Origin: Mycobacterium mantenii | GTDB taxonomy: Bacteria; Actinomycetota; Actinomycetes; Mycobacteriales; Mycobacteriaceae | Assembly: GCF_010731775.1 (NCBI RefSeq) | Contig: NZ_AP022590.1 | Location: 5,766,001 to 5,830,000 of the forward strand | Direction: 5' to 3' | DNA: 64,000 bases | Shown here: piece by piece, positions 17,101 through 26,409 of the stretch | How the letters are laid out: each line of letters opens with the position of its first letter | Position numbering within the stretch: position 1 is the first letter of the stretch | Made by a program: the position numbers and the translations under genes | Notes under the pieces: generated by a model | Seen by the model: only the letters and a program-made list of their open reading frames with translations | The model's database searches: none | What the model was told of the DNA's origin: nothing

Positions 17101-17871
17101 ATGACCGCCGAAACCGACTACCCTCAGATGGCCGCCGCGCGCGGCAGGATCGAGCCCGCCCCACGGCGGATCCGTGGTTATCTCGGCGATGCACTGGTCT
17201 TCGACACCACCGCCGCCCGGTACGTGTGGGAAGTCCCCTACTACCCCCAGTACTACATCCCGCTGGCCGACGTTCGTTCCGAGTCCCTGCACGACGAAAA
17301 CCACGCCCAGAAGGTGCAATTCGGCCCGTCGCGGCTGCACTCCCTGGTGGGTGCCGGTCAGACGCATGTGTCGGCCGCGCGGGTATTCGACACCCACGGT
17401 GGCGGACCGTTGGCCGGGACGGTCAGGTTCGAGTGGAATGCGTTGCGCTGGTTCGAAGAAGACGAGCCGATCTACGGTCACCCGCGCAACCCGTATTCGC
17501 GCGTCGACGCCCTGCGCTCGCACCGGCACATCAGGGTTGAAATCGATGGAATTGCTTTGGCCGACACCGTTTGTCCCGTGCTGCTGTTTGAAACAGGTTT
17601 GCCGACAAGGTATTACATCGATCCGACCGATGTCGCGTTCGAACACCTGGAACCCAGCGCGACGCAGACGTTGTGTCCATACAAGGGAATAACGTCGGGC
17701 TATTGGTCGGTGCGCGTCGGTGACACCGTCCACCAGGACTTGGCGTGGACCTACCACTATCCACTTCCGGCGGTCGGCCAGATCGCCGGTCTGATCGCGT
17801 TCTACAACGAGAAACTCGACATCATCGTCGACGGGGTCGGGTTGGCGCGGCCACAGACGCATTTCAGCTAG
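17101..17871 (+). CDS. Tandem DUF427 domain protein (Rv1056 homologue)
   Basis: A 256-residue cytoplasmic protein made of two DUF427-like repeats. The first contains RIRGYLGDALVFDTTAARYV and PYYPQYYIPLADV, the second RVEIDGIALADT and PTRYYIDPTDVAFEHLEPSA, ending YKGITSGYWSV and HQDLAWTYHYPLPAVGQIAG. Such beta-rich domains occur widely in actinobacteria and proteobacteria without an established activity. Length and position (immediately upstream of the beta-propeller gene) match Rv1056. It is likely the last gene of the 16056-17871 operon. Confidence 0.88.
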   Translation: MTAETDYPQMAAARGRIEPAPRRIRGYLGDALVFDTTAARYVWEVPYYPQYYIPLADVRSESLHDENHAQKVQFGPSRLHSLVGAGQTHVSAARVFDTHGGGPLAGTVRFEWNALRWFEEDEPIYGHPRNPYSRVDALRSHRHIRVEIDGIALADTVCPVLLFETGLPTRYYIDPTDVAFEHLEPSATQTLCPYKGITSGYWSVRVGDTVHQDLAWTYHYPLPAVGQIAGLIAFYNEKLDIIVDGVGLARPQTHFS

Positions 17872-18260
17872 CGCCGCGGCCGGTGTGATTTTTCCCTCGT
17901 CGACGCCTCAAACCTGAGAATTCTTAACTTAACTGGTGTTAGGCCGCTCACGTGGGCTGTTAGCGGCGCAGATGAAATCCGCCGGAAGCGGGTTTGCCTG
18001 TCTTTCGCTAGGGGTAAGCGAGTGCAGTACAGCGTGATTAAAAGTCTGAGCAGAACCTAAGTGCGCGGAGTGACGTAGCTAACGTCGAGCATTTCGAACC
18101 GCTGTTGGGCGATTTTTGGCCAGTAGACTACCGAAAACCAGTCTCGTCAGCGCCTTTCGGTGCTGAAGCCGGTGGAGCCGGAGGCCAATTGCCGTGTACG
18201 TATCGGCGGTCTCGCCACTTCGCCCACCAGAGCCGACAACACAGCAAAGGCGGTGCCAGC
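17872..18260 (+). promoter_or_regulatory. Upstream region of the Rv1057 homologue
   Basis: A 389-bp non-coding interval holding the Rv1057 promoter. In M. tuberculosis this promoter is repressed by TrcR and also responds to MprAB and SigE. The stretch 17911-17945 is AT-rich for this genome and contains the candidate TrcR core described separately. I did not identify a convincing -35/-10 pair by eye. Confidence 0.5.
17915..17924 (+). promoter_or_regulatory. Candidate TrcR-binding core upstream of the Rv1057 homologue
   Basis: TGAGAATTCT followed by TAACTTAACTGG. The 10-mer is identical to that upstream of trcR (5359-5368, minus strand) and is likewise set in AT-rich sequence with TTAA-type repeats. 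It lies about 340 bp from the Rv1057 start, so a distal site or a transcript starting well upstream would be needed. Confidence 0.45.
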
Positions 18261-19379
18261 GTGAACGATGTGACGGGCCCTACGGCCGCGCACGACGATC
18301 GAGACGGCGAAGTCTTCGAGCTTGACGCCACCTCGGTGACTCGAGTCCCGTTGCACAACGGTCCGATCAGCGACATCGACATCAGCCCCGACGGGCGCCG
18401 GCTGGTGGTTACGAACTACGGCCGCAACGCGGTCTCGGTCATCGACGCCAACGCGTGCCGCGTCTCGAGCACCGTCACCGGGCTGGCCGAACCCTTCGCG
18501 ATCGCCATGAGCAGTGCGGACGCCAATTATGCCTACGTCAGCACCGCGACCCCCGGCTACGACGCCATCGAAGTCATCGACGTCGTCACGAACTGGCGTA
18601 TCGCCACACATCGGCTCGCGAACAGCGTGAGCGACCTGACGGTGAGCCCGGACGGGAAATACGTTTACGCCAGCCGAAACGCGGCTCGCGGGGCCGATGT
18701 GACGGTCCTGGACACCACCACCGGTGAACTCGAGGTCATCGACCTGGCGACCGCGCCGGGTGTCACCACCGCATGCGTGCGGATCAGCGCCGACGGGCGT
18801 CGTCTGTACGTCGGCATGAACGCGCCGACCGGCGGCAGCCTCGCCGTGATCGAGACCCGGACGCGGTCCGACGATCGTCGTGTCGGCGGCCGGTCGCGCA
18901 TCGTCGGTGTCGTCGACATCGGCCTGCCCGTCCGCGATGTGGCGCCGAGCCACGACGGCGGCACGGTGTACGTGGCGAGCTGCGATCCGGTCGCGGGGGC
19001 AGTGTTCGACGTGGTCGACACCCGAGCCACCAAGATCGTCGTCACGCACAAGATTCCCGAGATCACCGGTCCGCTCACCCGGATGACGCTCAGCCGTGAC
19101 GGCGAACGGGCCTACCTGGTCAGCGACGACCGCATCACGGTGCTGAGCACCGACACGCAGGATGTCGTCGGCGAGGTCGTGGTCTCCAGGCACCCGTCCT
19201 GCGTGGTGGAAAGCCCCGACGGCACCCACCTCTACATCGCCGACTACTCCGGCGTGGTCACCGCGGCGCGGATCGCCTCGACCGCACCACCGCAGACCCC
19301 CGTCGGCGCCACCGACCGGGACCTGTCGGTGGCCGGCTGGCTGCCCGAGCTCCCGGAGTGGGAGCTGGCCCTGGCCTAG
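18261..19379 (+). CDS. Seven-bladed beta-propeller protein (Rv1057 homologue)
   Basis: A 372-residue YncE-like propeller. Repeats of about 40-45 residues carry the blade signature (ISPDGRRLVVTNYGRNAVSV, VSPDGKYVYASRN, ISADGRRLYVGMN, LSRDGERAYLVSDD, ESPDGTHLYIADYSG). The GTG at 18261 has AAAGGCGG 7 bp upstream; upstream in-frame sequence is not propeller-like. There is no obvious signal peptide from this start. In M. tuberculosis the orthologue is strongly induced in macrophages and by envelope stress and is a direct TrcR target; its biochemical role is unknown. The presence of trcRS and the shared 10-mer in this window suggest that the regulation is conserved. Confidence 0.9.
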   Translation: MNDVTGPTAAHDDRDGEVFELDATSVTRVPLHNGPISDIDISPDGRRLVVTNYGRNAVSVIDANACRVSSTVTGLAEPFAIAMSSADANYAYVSTATPGYDAIEVIDVVTNWRIATHRLANSVSDLTVSPDGKYVYASRNAARGADVTVLDTTTGELEVIDLATAPGVTTACVRISADGRRLYVGMNAPTGGSLAVIETRTRSDDRRVGGRSRIVGVVDIGLPVRDVAPSHDGGTVYVASCDPVAGAVFDVVDTRATKIVVTHKIPEITGPLTRMTLSRDGERAYLVSDDRITVLSTDTQDVVGEVVVSRHPSCVVESPDGTHLYIADYSGVVTAARIASTAPPQTPVGATDRDLSVAGWLPELPEWELALA

Positions 19380-19601
19380 TTGTAGGGCCGAGGCCCGCGT
19401 TCGGCTGGGCGACCAAAGCGACGCCGGCGGAACGGGATCCACGCCATCGATCCTCGGCCCGGCCGGGTGCTGTCACTCTCGCCGAATTCGGGCTTAGGGT
19501 GGAGGCGGCCTACGGCGTTGACGCGGTCGGCCGGAATGCGGGGGCACCGCATTTCGCGGATTGGCACAGACGTGCTGTGCCGAGATTGAGGCGGTACATC
19601 A

Positions 19602-21233
<1,632 letters not shown>

Positions 21234-21284
21234 CCGAGCAAGACCGATGCAATTTGGCGCGCAGAGCTGAGAGGCTTTATCCCC

Positions 21285-21758
21285 GTGGCACATTCGCTCG
21301 TCGTCGATCAATCCGTCGTCACCCCGGTCGCGGTGCAGGATGCGTTCGGCCGCACCCTGCCGATTCCGCTTCCGACGCTGTTTCACCGCTGGTACGGACC
21401 GTTCCCGCCGATCGCGGAAGTCCGCGAGCAGACCGGCGCCTGGGACGCGGCGGGCCAAACCCGCATCGTGCACCTGGCCGGCGGCGCCAGCATGCGCGAG
21501 GAACTGACCAGCGTCGAGGAGCCCCGGTCATTCGGCTACCGGCTCTCCGAAATCACCGGCCCGATGGCGCTGCTGGTCGACCACATCATCGGCGAATGGA
21601 TCTTCACGCCCGCCGCGGCCGGCACCGAGATCACCTGGCGCTGGGACATCCGCCCGAGGTCGGCGCTGACGGCCTGGATGCTGCCGCTGCTGGGCAGGAT
21701 GTGGAAGGGCTACGCGCGGCGGGCGCTGCGTGACCTGTCGGCCCTGCTGATGGCCTGA
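21285..21758 (+). CDS. SRPBCC-like protein (Rv1060 homologue)
   Basis: A 157-residue protein from GTG 21285. The sequence REELTSVEEPRSFGYRLSEI followed by GPMALLVDHIIGEWIFTPAA and TEITWRWDIRP has the alternating pattern of the SRPBCC/START-like lipid-binding fold: a beta-grip sheet closed by a C-terminal helix (WMLPLLGRMWKGYARRALRD). Such proteins bind hydrophobic ligands. The gene matches Rv1060 in length and order; H37Rv Rv1059, expected between fadD14 and this gene, is absent. Ligand and role are unknown, though the fadD14 neighbourhood suggests lipid. Confidence 0.78.
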   Translation: MAHSLVVDQSVVTPVAVQDAFGRTLPIPLPTLFHRWYGPFPPIAEVREQTGAWDAAGQTRIVHLAGGASMREELTSVEEPRSFGYRLSEITGPMALLVDHIIGEWIFTPAAAGTEITWRWDIRPRSALTAWMLPLLGRMWKGYARRALRDLSALLMA

Positions 21759-21783
21759 CCCGCAACCGCTAGCGTGGGAAGCC

Positions 21784-22674
21784 ATGTGCCGACTCTTTGG
21801 CCTGCACGCCGGGCATCGCGCGTGCACCGCGACCTTTTGGCTGCTGGATGCGCCGGACAGCCTGTCCCAGCAGAGCAGGAGAAATCCGGACGGCACCGGC
21901 CTGGGCATCTTCGACGAACACGGCCGACCGCACCTGGACAAGGAGCCGATCGCGGCCTGGCAGGACGCGAAATTCGCGACCGAGGCGCATCAGATGACCG
22001 GCACGACCGTCATCGCCCATGTCCGCTACGCGACCACCGGATCGCTCGACGTCCGCAACACCCACCCGTTTCTGCAGGACGGGCGGATCTTCGCGCACAA
22101 CGGTGTCCTCGAGGGATTGGACATCCTCGACGAGCGGCTGCGTGAGGTCGGCACCGACGATTTGGTGTTGGGCGACACCGACTCCGAACGCGTCTTCGCG
22201 TTGATCACCGCCTCGGTCCGGGCGCGCGACGGCGATATCACGGCCGGCCTCGTCGACGCCGTGCGATGGCTCGCCGAGCACGTCCCGATCTATGCGGTCA
22301 ACGTGCTGCTGAGCACGGCCACCGACATGTGGGCGCTGCGCTACCCGGCCACCCACGAGCTCTACATCCTGGACCGCTCCGATGTCGGGATCGCGCACGA
22401 TCCCGAATTCGACTTGCGCACCTTGCGAATTCACGCGCGCTCCGAGCATCTGTACACCCGGCCGTCAGTGATCTTCGCCACCGAACGCATGGACGACGAG
22501 GCGCGCTGGCGCCTGCTTGAGCCCGGCGAACTGGTTCACGTCGACGCCGGGCTACGCGTCACCCGCAGTCTGGTGCTGCCCGACCCGCCCAAGCGTCTGC
22601 TGCGCCGCACGGATCTGAGCGCGCCGGTGCAGGACTCCCAGCACGCCCTGCCGAGCACCCGACGGCCGGCCTGA
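21784..22674 (+). CDS. Class II glutamine amidotransferase (Rv1061 homologue)
   Basis: A 296-residue Ntn-type amidohydrolase. The initiator Met is followed by catalytic Cys2 (MCRLFGLHAG), exposed after Met removal. NPDGTGLGIF, AHVRYATTGS, NTHPFLQDGRIFAHNG (glutamine-binding His/Asn) and GDTDSERVF complete the GATase-2 fold. It resembles EgtC and YafJ, which act as hydrolases or amidases and not as part of a synthetase, since no second domain follows. Not EgtC itself, whose partners egtABDE are absent here. Position matches Rv1061. The stop is 24 bp before the patatin gene, so they may be cotranscribed. Confidence 0.9.
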   Translation: MCRLFGLHAGHRACTATFWLLDAPDSLSQQSRRNPDGTGLGIFDEHGRPHLDKEPIAAWQDAKFATEAHQMTGTTVIAHVRYATTGSLDVRNTHPFLQDGRIFAHNGVLEGLDILDERLREVGTDDLVLGDTDSERVFALITASVRARDGDITAGLVDAVRWLAEHVPIYAVNVLLSTATDMWALRYPATHELYILDRSDVGIAHDPEFDLRTLRIHARSEHLYTRPSVIFATERMDDEARWRLLEPGELVHVDAGLRVTRSLVLPDPPKRLLRRTDLSAPVQDSQHALPSTRRPA

Positions 22675-22698
22675 CGCCGTTTGGCAGAGTTGGTGGGC

Positions 22699-23568
22699 GT
22701 GACAACCAAACGCGCCCTGGTGCTGGCTGGTGGAGGGATAGCGGGAATCGCCTGGGAGACAGGTATTCTGCGCGGTATCGCAGACGAGTCGCCGACCGCG
22801 GCCCGGCTGTTGGCCGAGTCGGACGTGCTGGTCGGGACCTCGGCAGGTTCGGCGGTGGCCGCGCAGCTCAGCAGCGGCCACTCCCTGGACGAGCTGTTCG
22901 ACCGGCAGGTCTCCGCGTCATCCGCCGAGATCGATTCCGGAGTCGACATCGAGACCATCACCGAACTGTTTCTGACCGCCCTGGCGGAGCCGTACGAGGA
23001 GTCGCTGGACAGGACCCGGCAGCAGATGCAGCGGATCGGTGCCGTGGCGCTCGCGACCAAAACCGTTCCCGCGCCGGTGCGCCGCGACGTCATCGCGCGG
23101 CGGTTGCCGTCGCACGACTGGCCGGACCGGGAGCTGCGGCTCACCGCGATCGATGTCGCCACCGGCGAATTGACCGTTTTCGACCGCGACTCCGGCGTCG
23201 ACCTCGTCGATGCCGTGGCCGCCAGTTGCGCGGTACCCGGGGCGTGGCCACCGGTGACGATCGCGGGCCGCCACTACATGGACGGCGGGGTCGCCAGTTC
23301 GGTCAATCTCGTGGTGGCCGCCGACTGCGATACGGCGGTGGTGCTGGTGCCCTCGGGCGTGGACACGCCGTCGCCGTTCGGTGCCGGGCCGGCCGCCGAG
23401 GTCTCGGCGTTCGCGGGCGCGGCGCTCGCCGTGTTCGCCGACGGCGATTCGTTGGCCGCCTTCGGGCCCAATGCGCTGGATCCGGGCTGTCGCATCCCGT
23501 CGGCGATGGCCGGCCGCGAGCAGGGCCGTCGCGAAGCCGCGGCCATCGCACGCTTCCTGGGCGTGTGA
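22699..23568 (+). CDS. Patatin-like phospholipase (Rv1062 homologue)
   Basis: A 289-residue patatin fold with the Ser-Asp dyad: oxyanion loop GGGIAG near the N-terminus, nucleophile elbow GTSAG, and DGG (in MDGGVASS) supplying Asp. The GTG at 22699 (VTTKRALVLAGG) matches the M. tuberculosis N-terminus; a TTG further upstream is less likely. Patatin-like proteins hydrolyse acyl esters of phospholipids or neutral lipids. No signal peptide is visible, so it is probably cytoplasmic or membrane-peripheral. It is convergent with a second patatin gene, with 33 bp between stops. Confidence 0.9.
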   Translation: MTTKRALVLAGGGIAGIAWETGILRGIADESPTAARLLAESDVLVGTSAGSAVAAQLSSGHSLDELFDRQVSASSAEIDSGVDIETITELFLTALAEPYEESLDRTRQQMQRIGAVALATKTVPAPVRRDVIARRLPSHDWPDRELRLTAIDVATGELTVFDRDSGVDLVDAVAASCAVPGAWPPVTIAGRHYMDGGVASSVNLVVAADCDTAVVLVPSGVDTPSPFGAGPAAEVSAFAGAALAVFADGDSLAAFGPNALDPGCRIPSAMAGREQGRREAAAIARFLGV

Positions 23569-23601
23569 CGGCGCTTGGCGCGCAACCGATTTGACTCCCG
23601 C

Positions 23602-24666
23602 TCAGCGCTCGATCGCGGGCGGGACGTCCTGGGCGCCCTGGACTTCCAGCGCCTCCAACGCCTCGTGCGCCAGCGCCCGGCCGGCGGTGATCACCTCCGC
23701 CGCCCGGTGGAATTCCAGGGCCCGGCACGTCGAACGTGGGACCTCGATGAGCAGGTCGGGCGGGTAGACGGCCAGGGTGTGGCGCGCCAGCGCGGCCTGG
23801 GCGATGTCGATGGTCCGGTTCATCACCTCGAAACTGCCCAGCCTCGGCACCTCGGTTCCCGCACCGGGCAGTTCGCCGGCCTCGTCACCGGCCGCCGGCT
23901 GCTCGTCGTCCTGGAGGTCCGACCAGCTGTCCGACTCACCAGCCGGGCCGCCCAATCTGCTCAGCAATGCCCGCGCGGTCGGCCGATCGAGCAACGACCG
24001 GGCGGCGGCCGTGTCGAGCAGCGCGGAGGTGCTCCGCAGCATGCGGGTCAACCACTCGACGGTGGCGCCCGGCTCCGGTTCGCGGGTGGTGATCGCCTCG
24101 CTGCCGGACAGGCTCACCGCGATGATCAGGTCGGCGTTGACCGCGGCGAGCGGGGCCATCGGTAGCGGATCCAGGATGCCGCCGTCGGCGAGCAGCCGCC
24201 CCTCTACCGCGTGGGGGGCGATCACGCCGGGGATGGCGATGGAGGCGCGGATCGCCTCGTCGAGGGGGCCGCGCTGAAACCACACCGACTTGCCCGCCAG
24301 CAGGTCGGTGGCCACCGCCGTGTAGGGGATCGGCAGTTCCTCGATGGCGACCGGGCCCAGGATGTCGCGCACCGCGTCCAGGATCTTGCCGGCCCGCATC
24401 ACGCCGGCAGCGCTGATGGACGGGTCGAGCAGCCGCAGGATGGTGCGCTGGGTGAGCGACTTGGCCCAATCGGTGAACTCGTCGAGCCGTCCGGCCGCCT
24501 GCAGGCCGCCGACCAGCGCGCCCATCGATGACCCGGAGATGCCGACGATCTCGTAGCCGCGCGCCGCCAGGGCCTCGATCACCCCGATGTGGGCGTAGCC
24601 GCGGGCGCCACCGCTGCCGAGCGCGAGTGCCACCCGAGTCGGTTCTGATCGACGTTCGTCAGGCAC
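23602..24666 (-). CDS. Patatin-like phospholipase (Rv1063c homologue)
   Basis: A 354-residue NTE/RssA-type patatin. The oxyanion loop is GSGGARG, the nucleophile is in GISGSSMG, and the Asp is in ADGGILDPLP. After about residue 225 an Asp/Glu-rich linker and a helical tail follow. It starts at GTG 24666 (VPDERRSEPTRVALALGSGG). It is more closely related to RssA-like proteins than to the neighbouring Rv1062-type protein, so the pair is not a simple tandem duplication. Likely acyl hydrolase; substrate unknown. Confidence 0.9.
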   Translation of the reverse strand: MPDERRSEPTRVALALGSGGARGYAHIGVIEALAARGYEIVGISGSSMGALVGGLQAAGRLDEFTDWAKSLTQRTILRLLDPSISAAGVMRAGKILDAVRDILGPVAIEELPIPYTAVATDLLAGKSVWFQRGPLDEAIRASIAIPGVIAPHAVEGRLLADGGILDPLPMAPLAAVNADLIIAVSLSGSEAITTREPEPGATVEWLTRMLRSTSALLDTAAARSLLDRPTARALLSRLGGPAGESDSWSDLQDDEQPAAGDEAGELPGAGTEVPRLGSFEVMNRTIDIAQAALARHTLAVYPPDLLIEVPRSTCRALEFHRAAEVITAGRALAHEALEALEVQGAQDVPPAIER

Positions 24667-24766
24667 CCATCCATTTTGCGCGGCAGTGACCCCTTGATGG
24701 ACGGTGCGGGGACTTTTTTAAGCCGTGATCCCAATTACGCCGCGGCGGAAATCGCGGGGTGCAGCG

Positions 24767-25210
24767 CTACCCGCATTCGTTGCCGGCGGCCGCGCGCGCG
24801 GCGACGATCACGGCCGCCTGCCGGGCCGGGGTCAGCTTCGACCAGGGGGCGTTCCAGCTGCCCGCGGTGCCCGACGGCGAGGCCTGAAGCATCGACAAAT
24901 AGGGCTCGAACAGCGACGCGTCGCTCTTGGGCTGGGCGTCCATCCACTCTTTCGCGGCGTGACAGGCCTGGTAGTACTCCTCTTCGGTCGAATCCGCGGG
25001 GACATCGACCCTGGTCGTCACGCCGGCGGGGGACAGGCCGACGGAGCCCGCCGGCGCCGACCCCGGACCGTCGGGGATGCCGGACTGCCGCGCCGGCGGG
25101 GACGCGGGCGCACCGCCGTGGGCGCCCTGCGAGCACGCGGTAACCGCCGTCACCACGACCGCGACAACAACCGCGCCCCACCGCCGGGACCGATCACCGC
25201 ACCAACGCAC
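24767..25210 (-). CDS. lpqV: Lipoprotein LpqV
   Basis: A 147-residue lipoprotein. An N-terminal basic region (RWCGDRSRR) precedes a hydrophobic core (WGAVVVAVVVTAV) and the lipobox VTAC, so Cys26 would be lipidated by Lgt and cleaved by LspA. The mature part has a Pro/Gly/Ala linker and then a helical domain (EEYYQACHAAKEWMDAQ, YLSMLQASPSG, ARQAAVIVAARAA) with two further Cys (in ACHAA and NECG) that could form a disulphide. The position matches lpqV (Rv1064c). The function is unknown. It is divergent from the cysteine dioxygenase gene. Confidence 0.88.
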   Translation of the reverse strand: MRWCGDRSRRWGAVVVAVVVTAVTACSQGAHGGAPASPPARQSGIPDGPGSAPAGSVGLSPAGVTTRVDVPADSTEEEYYQACHAAKEWMDAQPKSDASLFEPYLSMLQASPSGTAGSWNAPWSKLTPARQAAVIVAARAAAGNECG

Positions 25211-25325
25211 GGTCTCAATCTATGCAACACTGGCGGCCGTGATGGAGCGCTTCGGATTTTGCGAGTGTTGTCGGCCGTAACACGCCGCCGCTTGCCCTGT
25301 CCGTTTTCTCCCTGGAGTTCCCCCG

Positions 25326-25931
25326 ATGTCTGTGCCCGTCGCCACCGCGGCTGCCCCGCGCCCGCGAACCCTTTCCGTCCCGTCCGCCGGCCCCACCCGG
25401 CTGCGAGTGCCCGATCTGCTCCACGCCACCGACCGGGCCGCCGACGATGTGCTCAGCGGACGCCGCGACCACCTGTTGCCCGAGGGCGGCATACCCGAGT
25501 CGCGGCGCTGGTTCACCCGCATCCACGGCGACGAGGAACTCGACGTCTGGCTGATCAGCTGGGTGCCCGGCCACCCGACCGAATTGCACGACCACGGCGG
25601 GTCGCTGGGCGCGTTGACCGTCATCTCCGGATCGCTGAACGAATACCGTTGGGACGGCAGAGCTTTGCGACGCCGTCGGCTCGACGCCGGCGATCAGGCC
25701 GGGTTTCCACTGGGCTGGGTGCACGACGTGGTGTGGGCGCCCCGGCCCGTCACCGTGCCCGTGACACTGCCCGCCGCGGCGAGCGCCAGCTCGGGGCCGG
25801 TGCGGCCGACGTTGAGCGTGCATGCCTACTCGCCGCCCCTGACCGCGATGTCGTACTACGACATCACCGACCGTAAGACGTTGCGCCGCAACCGAACCGA
25901 ACTGACCGACCAGCCGGAAGGATCGCTATGA
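25326..25931 (+). CDS. Cysteine dioxygenase type I family protein
   Basis: A 201-residue cupin. LHDHGGSLGALTVISGSLNE gives the first two metal-binding His (H-D-H-G) of the thiol dioxygenase cupin, and GWVHDVVW supplies the third. The family oxidises cysteine, or another thiol, to its sulfinate using Fe(II) and O2. The N-terminal 30 residues (PVATAAAPRPRTL...) are low-complexity, and the true start could be slightly further in. The rhodanese gene starts at 25928, overlapping this stop by 4 bp (ATGA), so the two are coupled. Matches Rv1065. A role in sulfur oxidation is inferred from the pairing. Confidence 0.9.
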   Translation: MSVPVATAAAPRPRTLSVPSAGPTRLRVPDLLHATDRAADDVLSGRRDHLLPEGGIPESRRWFTRIHGDEELDVWLISWVPGHPTELHDHGGSLGALTVISGSLNEYRWDGRALRRRRLDAGDQAGFPLGWVHDVVWAPRPVTVPVTLPAAASASSGPVRPTLSVHAYSPPLTAMSYYDITDRKTLRRNRTELTDQPEGSL

Positions 25932-26365
25932 GCCGCATCAACGTCGTCGTGAGATCCGCCCGGCGCCGGTATCGCCGCCTGCCCGCCGCCGAAGTGCCCG
26001 ACGCGCTGCGGCGCGGCGCGGTGCTGGTCGACATCCGGCCGGAGGCCCAGCGCTTTCGTGAGGGCGAGGTGCCTTCGGCGCTGGTGATCGAACGCAACGT
26101 CCTGGAGTGGCGCTGCGATCCCACCAGCGAGGCCAGGCTGCCCCAGGCCGTCGGCGACGACGTCGAATGGGTGATCCTGTGTTCTGAGGGCTATACGTCC
26201 AGCCTGGCCGCGGCCGCGCTGCTGGACATCGGCCTGCACCGCGCCACCGACGTCATCGGCGGCTACCACGCGCTCGCCGGCGCCGGCGTGCTGAGCGAGC
26301 TGGCCGGGGGCCGGGTCGATCCGGTGTTCGCGGACACCGGCGGCACCGCGCGCCGCTGGCTCTGA
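25928..26365 (+). CDS. Rhodanese-like sulfurtransferase (Rv1066 homologue)
   Basis: A 145-residue single-domain rhodanese. VLVDIRPEAQRFREGEVPSA is the CH2A-type motif and WVILCSEGYTSSLAAAALLD carries the active-site loop with Cys (CSEGYTSS) that would form a persulfide. It is translationally coupled to the cysteine dioxygenase gene (ATGA overlap). A plausible pathway is handling of sulfane sulfur or sulfite produced from cysteine oxidation; this is inference. In H37Rv two PE_PGRS genes follow Rv1066; here only a 30-bp gap precedes the convergent Rv1069c homologue. Confidence 0.9.
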   Translation: MSRINVVVRSARRRYRRLPAAEVPDALRRGAVLVDIRPEAQRFREGEVPSALVIERNVLEWRCDPTSEARLPQAVGDDVEWVILCSEGYTSSLAAAALLDIGLHRATDVIGGYHALAGAGVLSELAGGRVDPVFADTGGTARRWL

Positions 26366-26409
26366 GTCGTCTCGTTACCTAACTCGTCTCGTTACCTAAC
26401 TCGTCTCGT
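26366..26409. repeat. 17-bp tandem repeat at a convergent gene junction
   Basis: TCGTCTCGTTACCTAAC occurs twice in tandem (26366-26382, 26383-26399), followed by a partial third copy (TCGTCTCGTT). It fills the space between the rhodanese stop and the Rv1069c homologue and extends into the latter, encoding its final residues NETS and stop. Confidence 0.85.

Noticed and set aside
22536-23162. 208-residue minus-strand ORF opposite the patatin gene
   Set aside because: Antisense shadow of the intact patatin-like gene, without family motifs.
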